Shown in pieces: positions 22,440 through 33,639 of a stretch of DNA of 64,000 nucleotides. Positions within the stretch are counted from its first letter, which is position 1, and the number at the start of each line of letters is the position of its first letter. A model generated the notes under the pieces. It saw only the letters and a list, made by a program, of their open reading frames with translations. It made no database searches and was not told the DNA's origin. Source of the DNA: Conchocele bisecta (lineage: Eukaryota; Mollusca; Bivalvia; Lucinida; Thyasiridae); assembly GCA_029237695.1 (NCBI GenBank), contig CM055275.1, forward strand, positions 10,180,899 to 10,244,898, given 5' to 3'. Position numbers and translations under genes: made by a program.

Positions 22440-22779
22440 TATAGGAATGAATGGCATTTTTGTGGAATTTATCGGGGTATAAACTTGGAAAAGTCGCGGG
22501 AATGCCTTCGTCCAGTATTCCCGCGACTTTTCCAAGTTTATATCCCCGATAAATTCAACAAAAAGGCAATTAATTCCTTATAATTGCAGCATTTGAAATA
22601 AATTCATCAAGAAAATGTGTTTATTTTCCGTTTTCTTAAGAATTATTTTAACTTCGCTTCACGGTTACGGAAAGTAGTTCGGCGTGGGAGTTTCCTGGGA
22701 TATAAATTTTGGACAGAGACTTGCTACGGGCCAATCAAATGTTAGGGAATTGTGTAAATATTTGTGTGCTGGAATTATA
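22440..22779 (+). mobile_element. Family F MITE
   Basis: The left part is a hairpin from 'aggaatgaatggcatttt' to its complement, with 'gaaaagtcgcgggaat' arms. The right part is 'gccaatcaaatgttaggg' ending 'gtgctggaattata'. Copies are at 27226, 34268, 45502, 52817 (fragment) and 53499. Confidence 0.8.
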
Positions 22780-22919
22780 TTGAATTAAACAACTAGTAAA
22801 CCCGCTAATCATGGTTTCATGGTGAAAGTCACCGAGACAGTGTTGTTGTCTTCGTTTTTCTGAAACGTCTAAAAGATTATGATCGACAATGTATCACTAG
22901 GGAGGGCCTGGTTGCCATG

Positions 22920-23086
22920 GGGGTTTCACTAAACTTCGTACGACTAAAATGTAAGTGCAAATTATGATATTCTGTAAATGTCACATTAACAATGTTTTCT
23001 TGAAAACAATTATTGGATTTACATTTATTGATCATTTATTGCACTTACGAACATTTTAGTCGTACGAAGTTTAGTGAAATTGGTCC
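22920..23086. mobile_element. Family A MITE, internally deleted
   Basis: The ends 'gggtttcactaaacttcg' and 'cgaagtttagtgaaattg' are present, but the interior is shortened ('ttattgatcatttattgc'). Confidence 0.8.
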
Positions 23087-23252
23087 CAGCACCACAGCAC
23101 TTGTCTTTCATGCAAACTGGCTGTTTCACGAAACCTGCCCAACATTTACGGCCATATAACAATACGAAAACAATATTTTATCAAGATTTAAGAATGAGCA
23201 TTCTTTTTTGTTTCGTGACATTTTGTCAAAAAATTATTTTATTATGAAAAAT

Positions 23253-23658
23253 TCATGAAACATACAGTAGATATGGTCGGGTTGTCCGCACCACAATATA
23301 AGGTTCGACCATGTCCAGCCGTGGGTAAACGTTTGCCGTGGCACAAGGGAACTGTTTGAACTCTAAGGCCATGGCATTGTCGAACGTTATTGTTACATTT
23401 CCGTCGGTAATATCGAGTGCAATTTGAGCATATATGCAGTACTTTCCGTTCTTTGATAATCTGCTCCATTCAAACAGCTGATTTAATCGTACATATTCCG
23501 GGACCGCAGTACACGTCGCGTCAATTTCAAAATTTCAGTTCGACCGTTGAGAACTGATATTGAGACACATGCATTACGTAGGTGTTGGCTTGGCCCCGGA
23601 ATGAGCATTGTCTACAGCCATGGTCAAACAGCACGCGCTGTACGTTTGAACACGGCTG
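23253..23658 (-). pseudogene. Coding-like segment with one frameshift, unknown family
   Basis: Read on the minus strand, two frames join into a protein-like stretch of about 135 residues ending at a TGA (23255-23253). It includes 'FDHGCRQCSFRGQANTYVMH', 'YQFSTVELKF', then after the shift 'FEIDATCTAVPEYVRLNQLF', 'NGKYCIYAQIALDITDGNVT', 'MALEFKQFPCATANVY' and 'EPYIVVRTTRPYLLY'. The frame changes at a run of four A's (+ strand 23529-23532), where one base too many would explain it. The beta-rich pattern with 'GKYCIYAQI' recalls the strand core of TNF or C1q-like domains, but I cannot assign it. It could be the last exon of a gene with a sequencing error, or a young pseudogene. There is no ATG at its start, and an AG lies near the 5' end. 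Confidence 0.5.
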
Positions 23659-23737
23659 TCAGTGGTGTCGAACAACGGCAGTCAAGTAACAATACGTTGC
23701 TATGCCTAATCTAAGGAAAAGCAACTGTGGTCCATCT

Positions 23738-24128
23738 AAATCAAGGTGTATGATCACGTGGTACTAACGAGTACCGATTCAAAGTACGTATTATGTGATA
23801 GTGTCCTTATTGCGTAACGGATTTTGATGGAATATGGCGCATCAAACGCGTCTTGTTGAGCTGCATTTGGTGGTCTCTGTATGTTCTCCCAAACTTCTGT
23901 CGTTTTTGCAAAGAATCGATTTCCGTGTCTCCGACATGGAAATCGATTCTTCGCAAAAACGACACAAGTCTGTTTCAAACACCCTAGACCACCAAATGCA
24001 GCTCATGAAGACGCGTTTACTGCGCCATATTTCATCAAAATCCGTTGAATATTATGGACTATATCAAATAATACTTACTTTGGAGTGGGCGACGTTGTTG
24101 TTGTTGTAACCACGTGATCATGCACCTT
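23738..24128. mobile_element. Family L MITE
   Basis: The outer arms are 'aaggtgtatgatcacgtgg' and 'ccacgtgatcatgcacctt'. The inner arms are 'taacggattttgatggaa' and 'tcatcaaaatccgttgaa', with 'gcatttggtggtc' and its complement. The centre is a perfect hairpin on 'aagaatcgatttccgtgt'. Copies are at 38560-38982 and 50318-50697. Confidence 0.85.
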
Positions 24129-24264
24129 GTAAATGCATGTATTTATAGATGCAAACTATCTAATTGTTCTGGTCCAGATTGTGTATGTATTGCATCCACG
24201 GAGCCTCGCGTGTGGAACACGAATATTCATGTGTCTAGTACCAGGCTGCGTACATGCATAAACA

Positions 24265-24772
24265 AAATTGCTACCCCGCTCCATACCTTTCGCAGGGGTA
24301 GCAATTTAACCTCATCTCTTTAATGTAACACATGGACGAGTAATGTTTGTAATCGGTTATCCGGCGTGTTTGATATGTTAGCGATATACAACTGTCAAAG
24401 CTGTATCAATAAATTAGTAATAAACAACATACACATGCAGAAATCGGTTATTGTACCGTGACAAGGTGTTTATCAGACATTTACATGTATATATTGTATA
24501 TTTGAAAGCTTCATTTCGTTATGTTGAATGTTGAACAACAACTAGAGAAAAGATGGCTTCCATAGGAAAATGATTTCCCTGTTCTATTTGTTCGGCAATT
24601 TACTAGACTAAGTTCTACATCAAAGATTATTTGTTTAAAGGTATAAAATATACAGCTTACTAAATTTTGACCTACATGTAACAGGTTTGTGTATGCGCTT
24701 CGGTTGCTCACATTTTTTAAATAGGCCAAATTGTAGCCGTAGATAACATATCGGAGGCGAATTATTAGCTAC
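24265..24772. repeat. About 500-bp dispersed repeat, copy 1
   Basis: From 'aaattgctaccccgctcc' to 'acatatcggaggcgaatt' the sequence is repeated with minor changes at 36693-37158. It includes 'catacacatgcagaaatc' and 'gcaatttactag'. No ORF is conserved between copies, so this is probably a non-autonomous element. Confidence 0.75.
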
Positions 24773-24892
24773 GTACATGGTCATCGGAAGCATCGTAACA
24801 TTGGCCCGGCGAAGGTATGGTCCCCCGCCCCCGTCCCACGCCCCCGCTCCCTCACCCACTCAGAGGCTATGTTTTAACAACTCAGTCGAATA

Positions 24893-25287
24893 TAATTGTA
24901 TCATTGTATACATGTTTCTCATTTCTCTAATTTTATCATTGTATACACGTTTCTCATTTCTATAATTTTGTCATTGTATACACGTTTCTCATTTCTATAA
25001 TGTTATCATTGTATAAATGTTGCCCATTTCTATAATTTTATCATTGTATACACGTTTCTTATTTCTATTATTTTATCATTGTATACACGTTTCTCATTTC
25101 TATAATTGTATCATTGTATACATGTTTCTCATTTCTATAATTTTATCATTGTATATACGTTTCTCATTTATATAATTTTATTGTCTACATGTTTCTCATT
25201 TCTATAATTTTATCATTGTATGCATGTTTCTCATTTCTATGATTTATCATTGTAAACACGTTTCTTATTTCTATAATTTTATCATTT
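24893..25287 (+). repeat. 35-bp minisatellite, about 11 copies
   Basis: The unit is about 'cattgtatacacgtttctc' followed by 'atttctataattttat'. Variation between copies is mainly cac/cat/tac in the middle. A family A element abuts its right end at 25311. Confidence 0.9.
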
Positions 25288-25310
25288 ATATTGTTCATCA
25301 CATTAATATG

Positions 25311-25529
25311 GGGGCCATTTCACTAAACCTCGTACGACTAAATGTTCGTAAGTGCAAATTTAGGATCGTCTGGAAATATGAATTGATGGATTTACATTTA
25401 TTGAGCATATGCAGCATATGCTCAATAAATTTAAATCCAATAATTGTTTACAAGAAAACATTTGGTCTGTTTATCATAATTTTGCACTTACGAATATTTT
25501 ATTCGTACACAGTTTAGTGAAACGGCCCC
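25311..25529. mobile_element. Family A MITE
   Basis: The ends are 'ggggccatttcactaaac' and 'gtttagtgaaacggcccc', with centre 'gagcatatgcagcatatg'. Confidence 0.85.
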
Positions 25530-25767
25530 TGATTGCCTACCACATCTAACATACTATTTTATTATTATTTGTATTCTTTACCTACATTGCTTGTCCTTAA
25601 ATGATACTATTTTGTGTTGGTGGGTCGCTAAGTTACCATTCCATTCAATTATTTTCTTAGGAGTAACTGAACCTATTTTTTTATTCATGCAGAGCCAGTG
25701 CAGATAGGCTGCAGGTCATGTAAAAGTAAGTCCCACAGTATCCATACATGTACGAATAGTGAAAGTA

Positions 25768-25857
25768 ATTAAGTTTTTAATTTAACCTAATCCCATCCAA
25801 TAAGGCCAGTCTATCTGACTGGCCTTATTGGATGGGATTAGGTTAAATTAAAAAGTA
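25768..25857. repeat. Near-perfect hairpin
   Basis: Arms 'aatttaacctaatcccat' and 'atgggattaggttaaatt' continue through 'ccaataaggccagt' and its complement with only a few loop bases. It is a very young inverted repeat, probably a MITE. Confidence 0.8.
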
Positions 25858-26332
25858 AAATGATTTGGTCTTTTCGAACCTATAAGACATCACCATATTT
25901 GAAACACGGAGCCTGTAGCGATTGCATGATCTATTTTTGTCCGGAGGTGACCTTTTGGACATGCGCAAACACTCACGTTAATATGTAATAATTGTATAAT
26001 GTCATTTTTCATCCCATCAACGTTGACATACAGTCCTCTGCATCGCGAATAAATGTGTCAAAAACTACGGTATAATGGGTATATATGGTTCAGTTAAGTA
26101 GTACAATGCACTAATTTGTTTAAATCTTTGTTTGTTTTTTACCTGTAGAAATGGACCTACTAATTATGCCGAGGCCATTTTGAACTGTCACAAGAAATGT
26201 ACAGTCAATGACATTATTGGCCCATGGACAAACCGGTCTTACCCACAAGTCCCCATACACCCCTCACCACCACCCCGTACAACATAGTGTGAAACGACCA
26301 TTGACAAATTTGCACTATCACAAGAAATGTAC

Positions 26333-26711
26333 AGTCGAACATTCTCGAACGACCACCTCTCTACAACAACACCCTCTCTATACATGTAACAGCCGCTATT
26401 TTATATCCTAAATGGACGATTTCCTCTGTATCTAACCCTTAGACTGTTGAGCACGAAAAGTGTCGTCTGATGTTGCTTATGCCTTCTTTATCAATAAAAA
26501 CATGTTTTGACAGCATTTTAGAATCATTTCCATTGGAAATGATTCTAAAATGTTGCCAAAGCATGTTTCTGATGAAAATTATCGAAGAAAATAAATAAAC
26601 AGCGGACGACCAAATTTAATTCCGCATTAACCTCCCCACAACAGCAACCTTTCTACAACAGCCAGTTTTGCGTCTTCCCATGGGTGGCTGTTGTAGAGAG
26701 GTTGCACTGTA
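26333..26711. mobile_element. Pogo-like MITE (CAGTCGAA family) with nested hairpin
   Basis: The ends 'cagtcgaacattctcgaa' and 'gtagagaggttgcactg' are flanked by TA. A hairpin 'ttagaatcatttccattg' with its complement sits near 26517-26550. A 20-bp direct repeat 'cacaagaaatgtacagtc' occurs at about 26188 and again at the left end. Confidence 0.7.
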
Positions 26712-26749
26712 CCATCAAATATCTACACTTTCTTACATTCATAATGGAA

Positions 26750-27225
26750 ACGTCCATTCAACGTATTGCGTTTATATCCGAGTACATTACATTAGCCCTA
26801 TGTGACGTTGTTGATTCGTTAAAGTATGTTTGACGTCATTAAATACATGACGTTCAACGTCGCTGTCAGTAGCATCACGCTATTGACTGGTAACGTCGCT
26901 GTTCCAGGGATTGCGACGTAATCATGACGTAAAATAAAAATCTCAATTTTAACGCCACATTTGATGATTACATTTTTTTAAACTTTAAGCAAATTCAGTG
27001 TAAACGTAAGTAATAACACCATAGCTTTTACTGGTGTGTACAATACATTTGACTCCACGCACTTTAAACAGACCAAATGTATTACGCACCCCAGTATACG
27101 CAACAGCCCATGGTTTTATTCCTTCAATATTTACACTGTCCATAAATCCATAATGGATGCACCCATTCAACGCATTGCACCTTGACATGACTATGATTGG
27201 GTCCATGCAAAGCCGTCATGTTATT
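26750..27225. mobile_element. Family G MITE, long form
   Basis: Two halves carry mirrored text: 'catgacgtaaaataaaaa'-type sequence and 'gtgtgtacaatacatttg' pairing with 'caaatgtattacgcaccc'. The hairpin core contains 'actttaaacagaccaaat'. The left half is dense in TGACGT/ACGTCA. Related copies are at 27666-28000, 48720-49100, 53380-53490, 53667-53890 and 59655-59750. Confidence 0.65.
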
Positions 27226-27665
27226 ATAGGAATGAATGGCCTTTTTGTTGAATTTATCGGGGTATAAACTTGGAAAAGTCGCGGGAATACTGGACGAAGG
27301 CCGGAAGGCCTCGTCCAGTATTCCCGCGACTTTTCCAAGTTTATATCCCCGATAAATTCAACAAAAAGGCCATTCATTCCGGCCTTCGTCCAGTATTCCC
27401 GCGACTTTTCCAAGTTTATACCCCGATAAATTCAACAAAAAGGCCATTCATTCCTTATAATTCCAGCATTTGAAATAAATTCATCAAGAAAATGTGTTTA
27501 TTTTGACAGACGGCAGCCATTTGTTTACATTGACAGCACTGACAGCGCACCTGTAGAAAGTAGTTCGGCGTGGGAGTTTACTGGGATATAAATTTTGGAC
27601 AGAGACTTGCTACGGGCCAATCAAATGTTAGGGAATTGTGTAAATATGTTTGTGCTGGAATTATA
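27226..27665 (+). mobile_element. Family F MITE with duplicated arm
   Basis: The left hairpin is complete, but its right arm ('tccagtattcccgcgact' to 'ggccattcattcc') occurs twice in tandem (about 27305-27380 and 27385-27452). This implies an internal duplication. It is inserted in family G sequence at 'catgttattat'. Confidence 0.8.
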
Positions 27666-28000
27666 TCCCAGTACATTACATCACCCACGAGACGTCACGT
27701 GACGTTGTTGATTCGTCATTAAAATACATGACGTTCATCGTATTTGTCAAGAACGTCACAACCGGCAACGTCGTCGCTGTTCCATGAATTGCGACAAAAT
27801 GACGTAACTATTTTTGAAACCATCAGAACATGTCATGCAAATATAAGTAACAAAACCATGGGCAGCTGCGTTTCCTGTAGTATGAAAAACGTTTTGTGTG
27901 CTTAAAGTTTGCGATAACTCCTTCTGACTCCACGAGCTTTAAACAGAACAAATGTTTTTCACACTCCAGTAAACGCAACAGTCAAAGGTTTTATTCATTC
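27666..28000. mobile_element. Family G MITE, second copy
   Basis: The copy shares with 26750-27225 the text 'gacgttgttgattcgt', 'gctgttccatgaattgcg' and a 'ccatgggcagctgcgttt' hairpin arm. It directly follows family F. Confidence 0.6.
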
Positions 28001-28445
28001 CAATATTTAACATGCTGGTATTCCTGGCCCCGCCTATTAGGCTACATGTATTTTTCTAATGACCCATTTAAACGAGATGGAGAACCTGTAGGAGGAATCG
28101 AAAAAAAAAACGGAAATTGATACAGAAATCTGATAGCTTGGAAATGATCTAACTAAGAAAACAAAAATTACATTTTGAAAATGAGTCCACTATTTCGGAA
28201 ATTAGATAAAGTTCAACCATGTTAAATCCCCATAGACATCTTCATTTCTATGAGGATTTAACATGAGGAACTTGTTTTTTTTTCGCAATAAAATAAATAT
28301 TGAACCAGATTTCACAAACAAATCTTCCAACTATAACATAATAAGGCCATGCCAATTTTTTTTTCTCTGTTAAGCGTCCACCCAGATGTTCAAAAGCTAC
28401 TTACGTATCCGGTAAAAACAACCAAAGCCTTGAGAAAAAAACAAA

Positions 28446-28520
28446 GCTAAATTTATGTTAAAAACTTCCTCAACCCTTTGCAGTGTGCAAAGGGTTGAGG
28501 AAGTTTTTAGCATAAATTTA
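28446..28520. repeat. Perfect short hairpin
   Basis: Arms 'gttaaaaacttcctcaac' and 'gttgaggaagtttttagc' continue through 'cctttgca' and 'tgcaaagg', with a loop of a few bases. Confidence 0.8.
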
Positions 28521-28710
28521 AATTGCCGCTAAATAATAAGAAACCACTCTTATTCAAGTTGTTAAGTGTAAATTCATGAACTGATTTAAAACTTAGACAA
28601 GTCCCAAATCAATTGTCATATTACTTCACCAGTAAATAGTGTAAAATAGCATACACAGTTTGTTTGTTTTTTCATTGAACCACTCTCAAAACCTACCCGC
28701 ACGTGGACGC

Positions 28711-29308
28711 TTAAAGGTGCATGTCTCATTTGCATATGAAAATAGCCTGCTACCATTTAAGCATTACTAAATGATTATATCTGTATAGCGGGCACTCGTA
28801 ATGTTTAGAACTGGTTGAATAGAATAAAGGTACATGCCCACTGAGTAGGCCCAACATGTTCTTTGTATGAATTAAATAAGTCTATGATTGTGTCACTATT
28901 CCACCAGTTCAAATTACAAGTGCCCGCTATACATATATAATCATTTAGTAAGATTTATTTTACTGATAGTGACGTGCGGTGGTATTAGGCTATTTTCATA
29001 TGCAAATGAGGCATGATATTTTTTAATTATTTATTCTAATTAAATGCGTCACCTGAAACAATATTATTTTCGACAGAGTATAATGTATGATCATTGCACA
29101 TCAAAAGATAAATACAGATAATAAATAGTAATATGTCCGTTAACATTTTATATCAGCGTTGCAATGTACGTCTGATATAAATGTATAATAATGTCAATCA
29201 ATACGCGTGGTAATGGTGAATGAATGTTTATTTTGCCAGAAAACGTCTCAGATGATGTCTCTGATATAAAGAACATTTTGTGCCAACTGAGTGGACATGT
29301 ACCTTTAA
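28711..29308. mobile_element. Family C MITE, one complete and one partial copy
   Basis: A truncated inverted piece (28711-28825, 'catttgcatatgaaaata') precedes a fuller copy. That copy starts 'aaaggtacatgcccactg' and ends 'gtggacatgtacctttaa'. Confidence 0.75.
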
Positions 29309-29615
29309 CAGAGGAAGAACTGTGTATGACATTATACCTATAACGACAATGCGCTCTGACAGCTATTAGACAGTTAAAGGGACATATCAGGATTTTTTGG
29401 AATTCTATAAAACATTAAAATCTGTTTTCATCCCTTTTATGGGATTTGATTGTGTGGTTTAATTGAAGACATATGACGATACTAGGGTTGTTTCAATGTT
29501 CACCGATATCGGTACGTAAGTATCAGATTTTCTATCTTGTTGAACGCAACAAGATAGGGAATCCGATATGTATGTACCTATGTGGGTGAAAATAGAAACA
29601 ACCCAGCGGTCAATA

Positions 29616-30162
29616 TTAACCCTTTGAACCCGAAAGCCCGCTATGTCGGTTTATACAAACAGTGCAGATCCACCAGATGAGCCGGCTCGTAACGAGCCGT
29701 CTCATCAGGATCTGCACTGTTTGAAAGTAATTTTCATATTTTTGAGAACAACAAATACCCCTTTTTATAAATGGAATAGTTAGAAAATCATTTTGCGATG
29801 ATTAGATTGGTTGCAAAATTAACATATCGCAGCCCATTCAGTTCCTTAGGGTTGAAAGGGTTAACTCATAACAAGTGTTAGGTTTTATTTATATCATCAT
29901 ACAGTGAAATATGATTTGTATTATACTGTGTTAACCCTTTCACCCCTAAGTAACTGGAATTGATTTTGATATGTTAACTTTGCAACCAATCCAACCGTCA
30001 CAAAATGGTTTTCAGAATAGTCCATTTATGAAAATGGGGTATTTTTTGTTCTCAAAAATATGAAAATTACTTTCAAAAAGTGCAGATCCTGATGAGACGG
30101 TTCGTTACGAGCCGGCTCATCTGGATCTGCACTGTTTGCATAAACCGGGTTCAAATGTTTAA
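29616..30162. mobile_element. Two family D MITEs in inverted orientation
   Basis: The copies are 29616-29864 (TTAACCCTTTGAACCCGAA to 'gttgaaagggttaa') and 29931-30162, the same element reversed ('ttaaccctttcaccccta' to 'gggttcaaatgtttaa'). They are separated by 66 bp. The pair can form a long hairpin. Confidence 0.8.
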
Positions 30163-30164
30163 TG

Positions 30165-32700
30165 CGCTGCGAGCGCCCATTTATGCAATAATGTATGTTT
30201 TTGTACCGGTTGCTGGTAATCCGAATGTTGTGGGCGTCACGCAAAGCGACAGTCTCCTTGCGTGACGGCCACGAAATACGGCTTAACTGTTGGCACATAC
30301 TTGTGATCGTTTGACAGAAATAATGGTTGCCAAAATTAGACTAACTCCTCCCATATCTGTCCGAAATAGACGGGGAAATAACAAGTATAGTGACGATAAT
30401 AGTTTGACAGTGACAACCTCGTGACCTCGGATATATGTACAATCTGACTGTATCCTACCAGATTCGGGTGACGTTTTGACATGCATATTTAATTACACGT
30501 ACGTTCTGGCGCTATTTATAGCGTACTATTTAATCATAATTTGTATATTCATGACTGCAAACATACATACGTATTAGTCCCAGGGCTGGGTCACTTTTAT
30601 TTACAATGTTGAGCCCGAAAGGTTTGATGAATGATTCTTATGTACAATTTTGTGCTGAATTCGAAAATCAATTTCTTACAAAGATCTGGTGGGCCGTTTT
30701 CTTGCAAATCCAAGATGGCCGCCAGAATTCCGCTAAAATCATGAACCTCAAAAATGACTCTAAAATTAAATATGCATGATATATGCCCATAAAACTTGCG
30801 TTAATTTACTAAATTCATGTCACAGAATAATATTCATGCAAAAATATGTGTATATTATTATCGAAAATTATGGGAAATCATGAGAATATTCGAAAAAAAA
30901 AAACAAATGAGATTTTCTTCCTAGAAAATACTGAATATCTTGACATTGTCGTATATTAAGTAAGCTGTCCTACATTTAAATTTTGCCTATATGTATCCAT
31001 TATTCAGAGTTGAAAAGATTATGTCCCTGGGTTGATTGATTGCCAAAATAGTTTAAGTTATGTACCCTTTCACCACCCACAATTTATAGCAGTCCGCCAG
31101 AATATTAGAACCAGTATGTGTCTGGGTTGCTATTCCCTTACATAATAGGAAGCAGTTTCACCCAAAGCGCATAATTATAGCAATATACTCTTCGATTATT
31201 TAATAAAAAAAGTGTTGACCTTTCAGAAATCCAAGATGGCCGCCAAATGGCGAAACATATATGAAATGGTACGAGTTAGCTATATAAATATGAAGAAACA
31301 AAATATGACGTTGTGTTTGCTAATCTTAGACATAGTTTCGTCAGAAATAAATGCTACCGTTGTTAAAATACTATCTGCGAATCGTTGTTACGCACCAAAG
31401 TAAGTGAATCAATTTTACGGCGACCGTAAAACTGATTCTCAGAACATAAAACTTAACACACATAGCGCTCCAAATCGAAAAACAAAGCATGATTCTAATG
31501 TGTCTAGTGTGCTCCCGACTTTCCGCAACGTCGTAGCATATCACGAACAGTGATCCGTTTCAATACGTCAGCAGGTTGTTGTCGTCATCGATAACCGCCT
31601 CACATCAAATTAATTTGAAGAAATGTAACTCCGCCGAAGAATATTCCCATTTCAAATTGAAATTAACAGGACATTTTCTAAGATATGTATTCAACTCTAA
31701 AGTTTATTTTAACAATTGTATTGCTTTTCTATGTGTAGTTGCAACAGTTAATTGCTTTTATTCATTTTAAGAAATGTTAATAATTCAGGTGATTACCCAT
31801 CTGCAATACAGTTTATTATGCATAGTCATGTATGCGCACATTGGAGTTCGTAAAGGTATAGGCTGGTACTGGCATATGGAGTTTGCATTCAGCATTTTCG
31901 TAAATTCTTCTGTATTTTGCCTTTTGGGCGAGTGGCGTAATATTTTTGGGGAATTTGTTGAAGGGCCACCCTGAAGTCATGTTTGTCAGTCGTTGGTCGA
32001 ATTTCTTTTCCGCTTTTGGTTGCACACTTCAATATTGGAGAATGATTGACCGAAAATGTACCGAAAATGATTTGGGAAATACTTGGATTCCCCGCCGTTG
32101 GCCTTTGTTTGCAAGAGCGCGTAGGGTTACATAAATCTGTCAAGTTGTAAAACACAGACTCACCGTCTGGTAAAACGGAGATTTTATATGCTGTGAGTTT
32201 TCATATTGTATAGGCTGTAATTACAATTGACCAATCAGATGCGTGCTTTCTATTTTCGGTGCCTTAGAATCACATGTATGCGCGAGCATAGCGAACTTTG
32301 CCGTTTATTGCGAACTGCTGCAACAGAAGTGGTTTTATCGTTCTTCCATTGCAAACACGTATATTAAGATATTAAAACAAAATTATATTGACCTTTGTAT
32401 ATTTGTCGTTGAACTTGGTTTTGCGTATCGCACCTTGTCTATTATAGTGTCCCTGCATGTATCTCTGTCTGTCTGTCTGTCTGTATTTATTGTGTGGTTG
32501 TACATGTTTCATTGCTGTATCGGGGCTGGCAACTTACAATGGAAACACAATTTGCCACATCAACGTTGATACAGATGTCAAATCTTCGGAACAATTGAAA
32601 ACATTTGACAAAAACACATGAACAAAGGTTAGGGATGCTGATAAGTTCAGGCACCTCAAAGTAAAATCATCAAACTTTTACAATATACATATCCCCGACA
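30165..32700. other. No gene recognised
   Basis: This is AT-rich sequence with short ORFs only. Two 'atccaagatggccgccag'-type motifs (about 30708 and 31229) resemble the YY1 consensus. A short (tctg)n run lies near 32466. A 108-codon ORF at 32243 has no recognisable features. Confidence 0.5.
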
Positions 32701-33302
32701 ACTATGACAACACAGTTTGCTATTAATACAAGGATTTCATTGCAACTCCCATACAAAAGCAGAGTTGAGATGCGGAAGGAACCAGCGACTCTCAAACGTT
32801 AAGAAGTCAAGTTGAACATGCGATAGCTACGGTAGTTCAGTGTTTGTGCCCAGGTGCTTATTTTGTAACCAGGTTATGAAGATGTACACGGGTAAGCGTA
32901 AACCATTAGCATTGAAGTCGAAACTAGTGGATACTATATTAGTAATTCAGCTATAATTTAACACTCGGTGATGAAACGCTGCCAGCCAAATTAGGTAACA
33001 GTTGTTAAGAGTATGTTAAACGCCAATGTAAACAAGACAAGTATGGACAAGAGAAGTTGGTATCCATACATAGATGATATAAGCATGACCGTAAAACTGA
33101 AAACACTTGATACAAGGCCCACTATTTATGTCAACAATTGTTGCCCGTATTTCCTGGCCAATTGAAAACGTGCAAGCAAAGCAACAAGGCTGGTATTATA
33201 ATTTTTCACAACAGCTTATCAAACGAGAGAGCAATACGAATATCAAATTTTGACATCAAATACATAAAGGATGTAGTACTATTTCTGAGAAATAGCATTC
33301 AT

Positions 33303-33563
33303 TTATCCCGTCAACACAGTGCGTATGTGCCGTGAAACACGGTGCCGTGAAACATTTTTGATATCCAGTCAATACTATTTTTGCATTTTACAGCCATTCG
33401 TAGGTGTTGACGGGATAAATAGAATAGTAGGTTAGTGCCGTGAATGGGAAAAAATATCTGGCGCGGCACGGAAACGGGATGTGCTCGGCAGAGCCTCGCC
33501 CATCCCGTTTCCTGAGCCTTGCCAGATATTTTTCCCATTCACGGCACTAACCTACTATTCTCT
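33303..33563. mobile_element. Family E MITE
   Basis: Two hairpin modules lie side by side. The first is 'cccgtcaacacagtgcgt' with 'gtaggtgttgacggg'. The second is 'agaatagtaggttagtgc' with 'gcactaacctactattct'. Copies are at 46691, 49207, 49812, 56340 and 59208. It lies in the upstream part of the decayed gene at 33.6-35.7 kb. Confidence 0.8.
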
Positions 33564-33639
33564 ATTTATACGACGCCAGATGATTTACCGGAACCGTTGA
33601 TATTTAGAATCAATATAAACTATCAGACTGTAAGACTTC

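Noticed and set aside
25693..25725. 33-nt candidate exon with good splice sites (cca gtg cag ata ggc tgc ...), followed by another acceptor near 26150
   Set aside because: The reading phase does not join to the protein-like frame after the second acceptor, and no neighbouring exons were found. It is too short to support alone.
26151..26285. Protein-like frame 'NGPTNYAEAILNCHKKC' after a strong acceptor
   Set aside because: It ends quickly in a stop, has no compatible partner exon and overlaps a direct repeat next to a MITE.
32243..32569. 108-codon ORF
   Set aside because: It has no domain, no codon bias and no splice context, and it crosses a simple tctg repeat.
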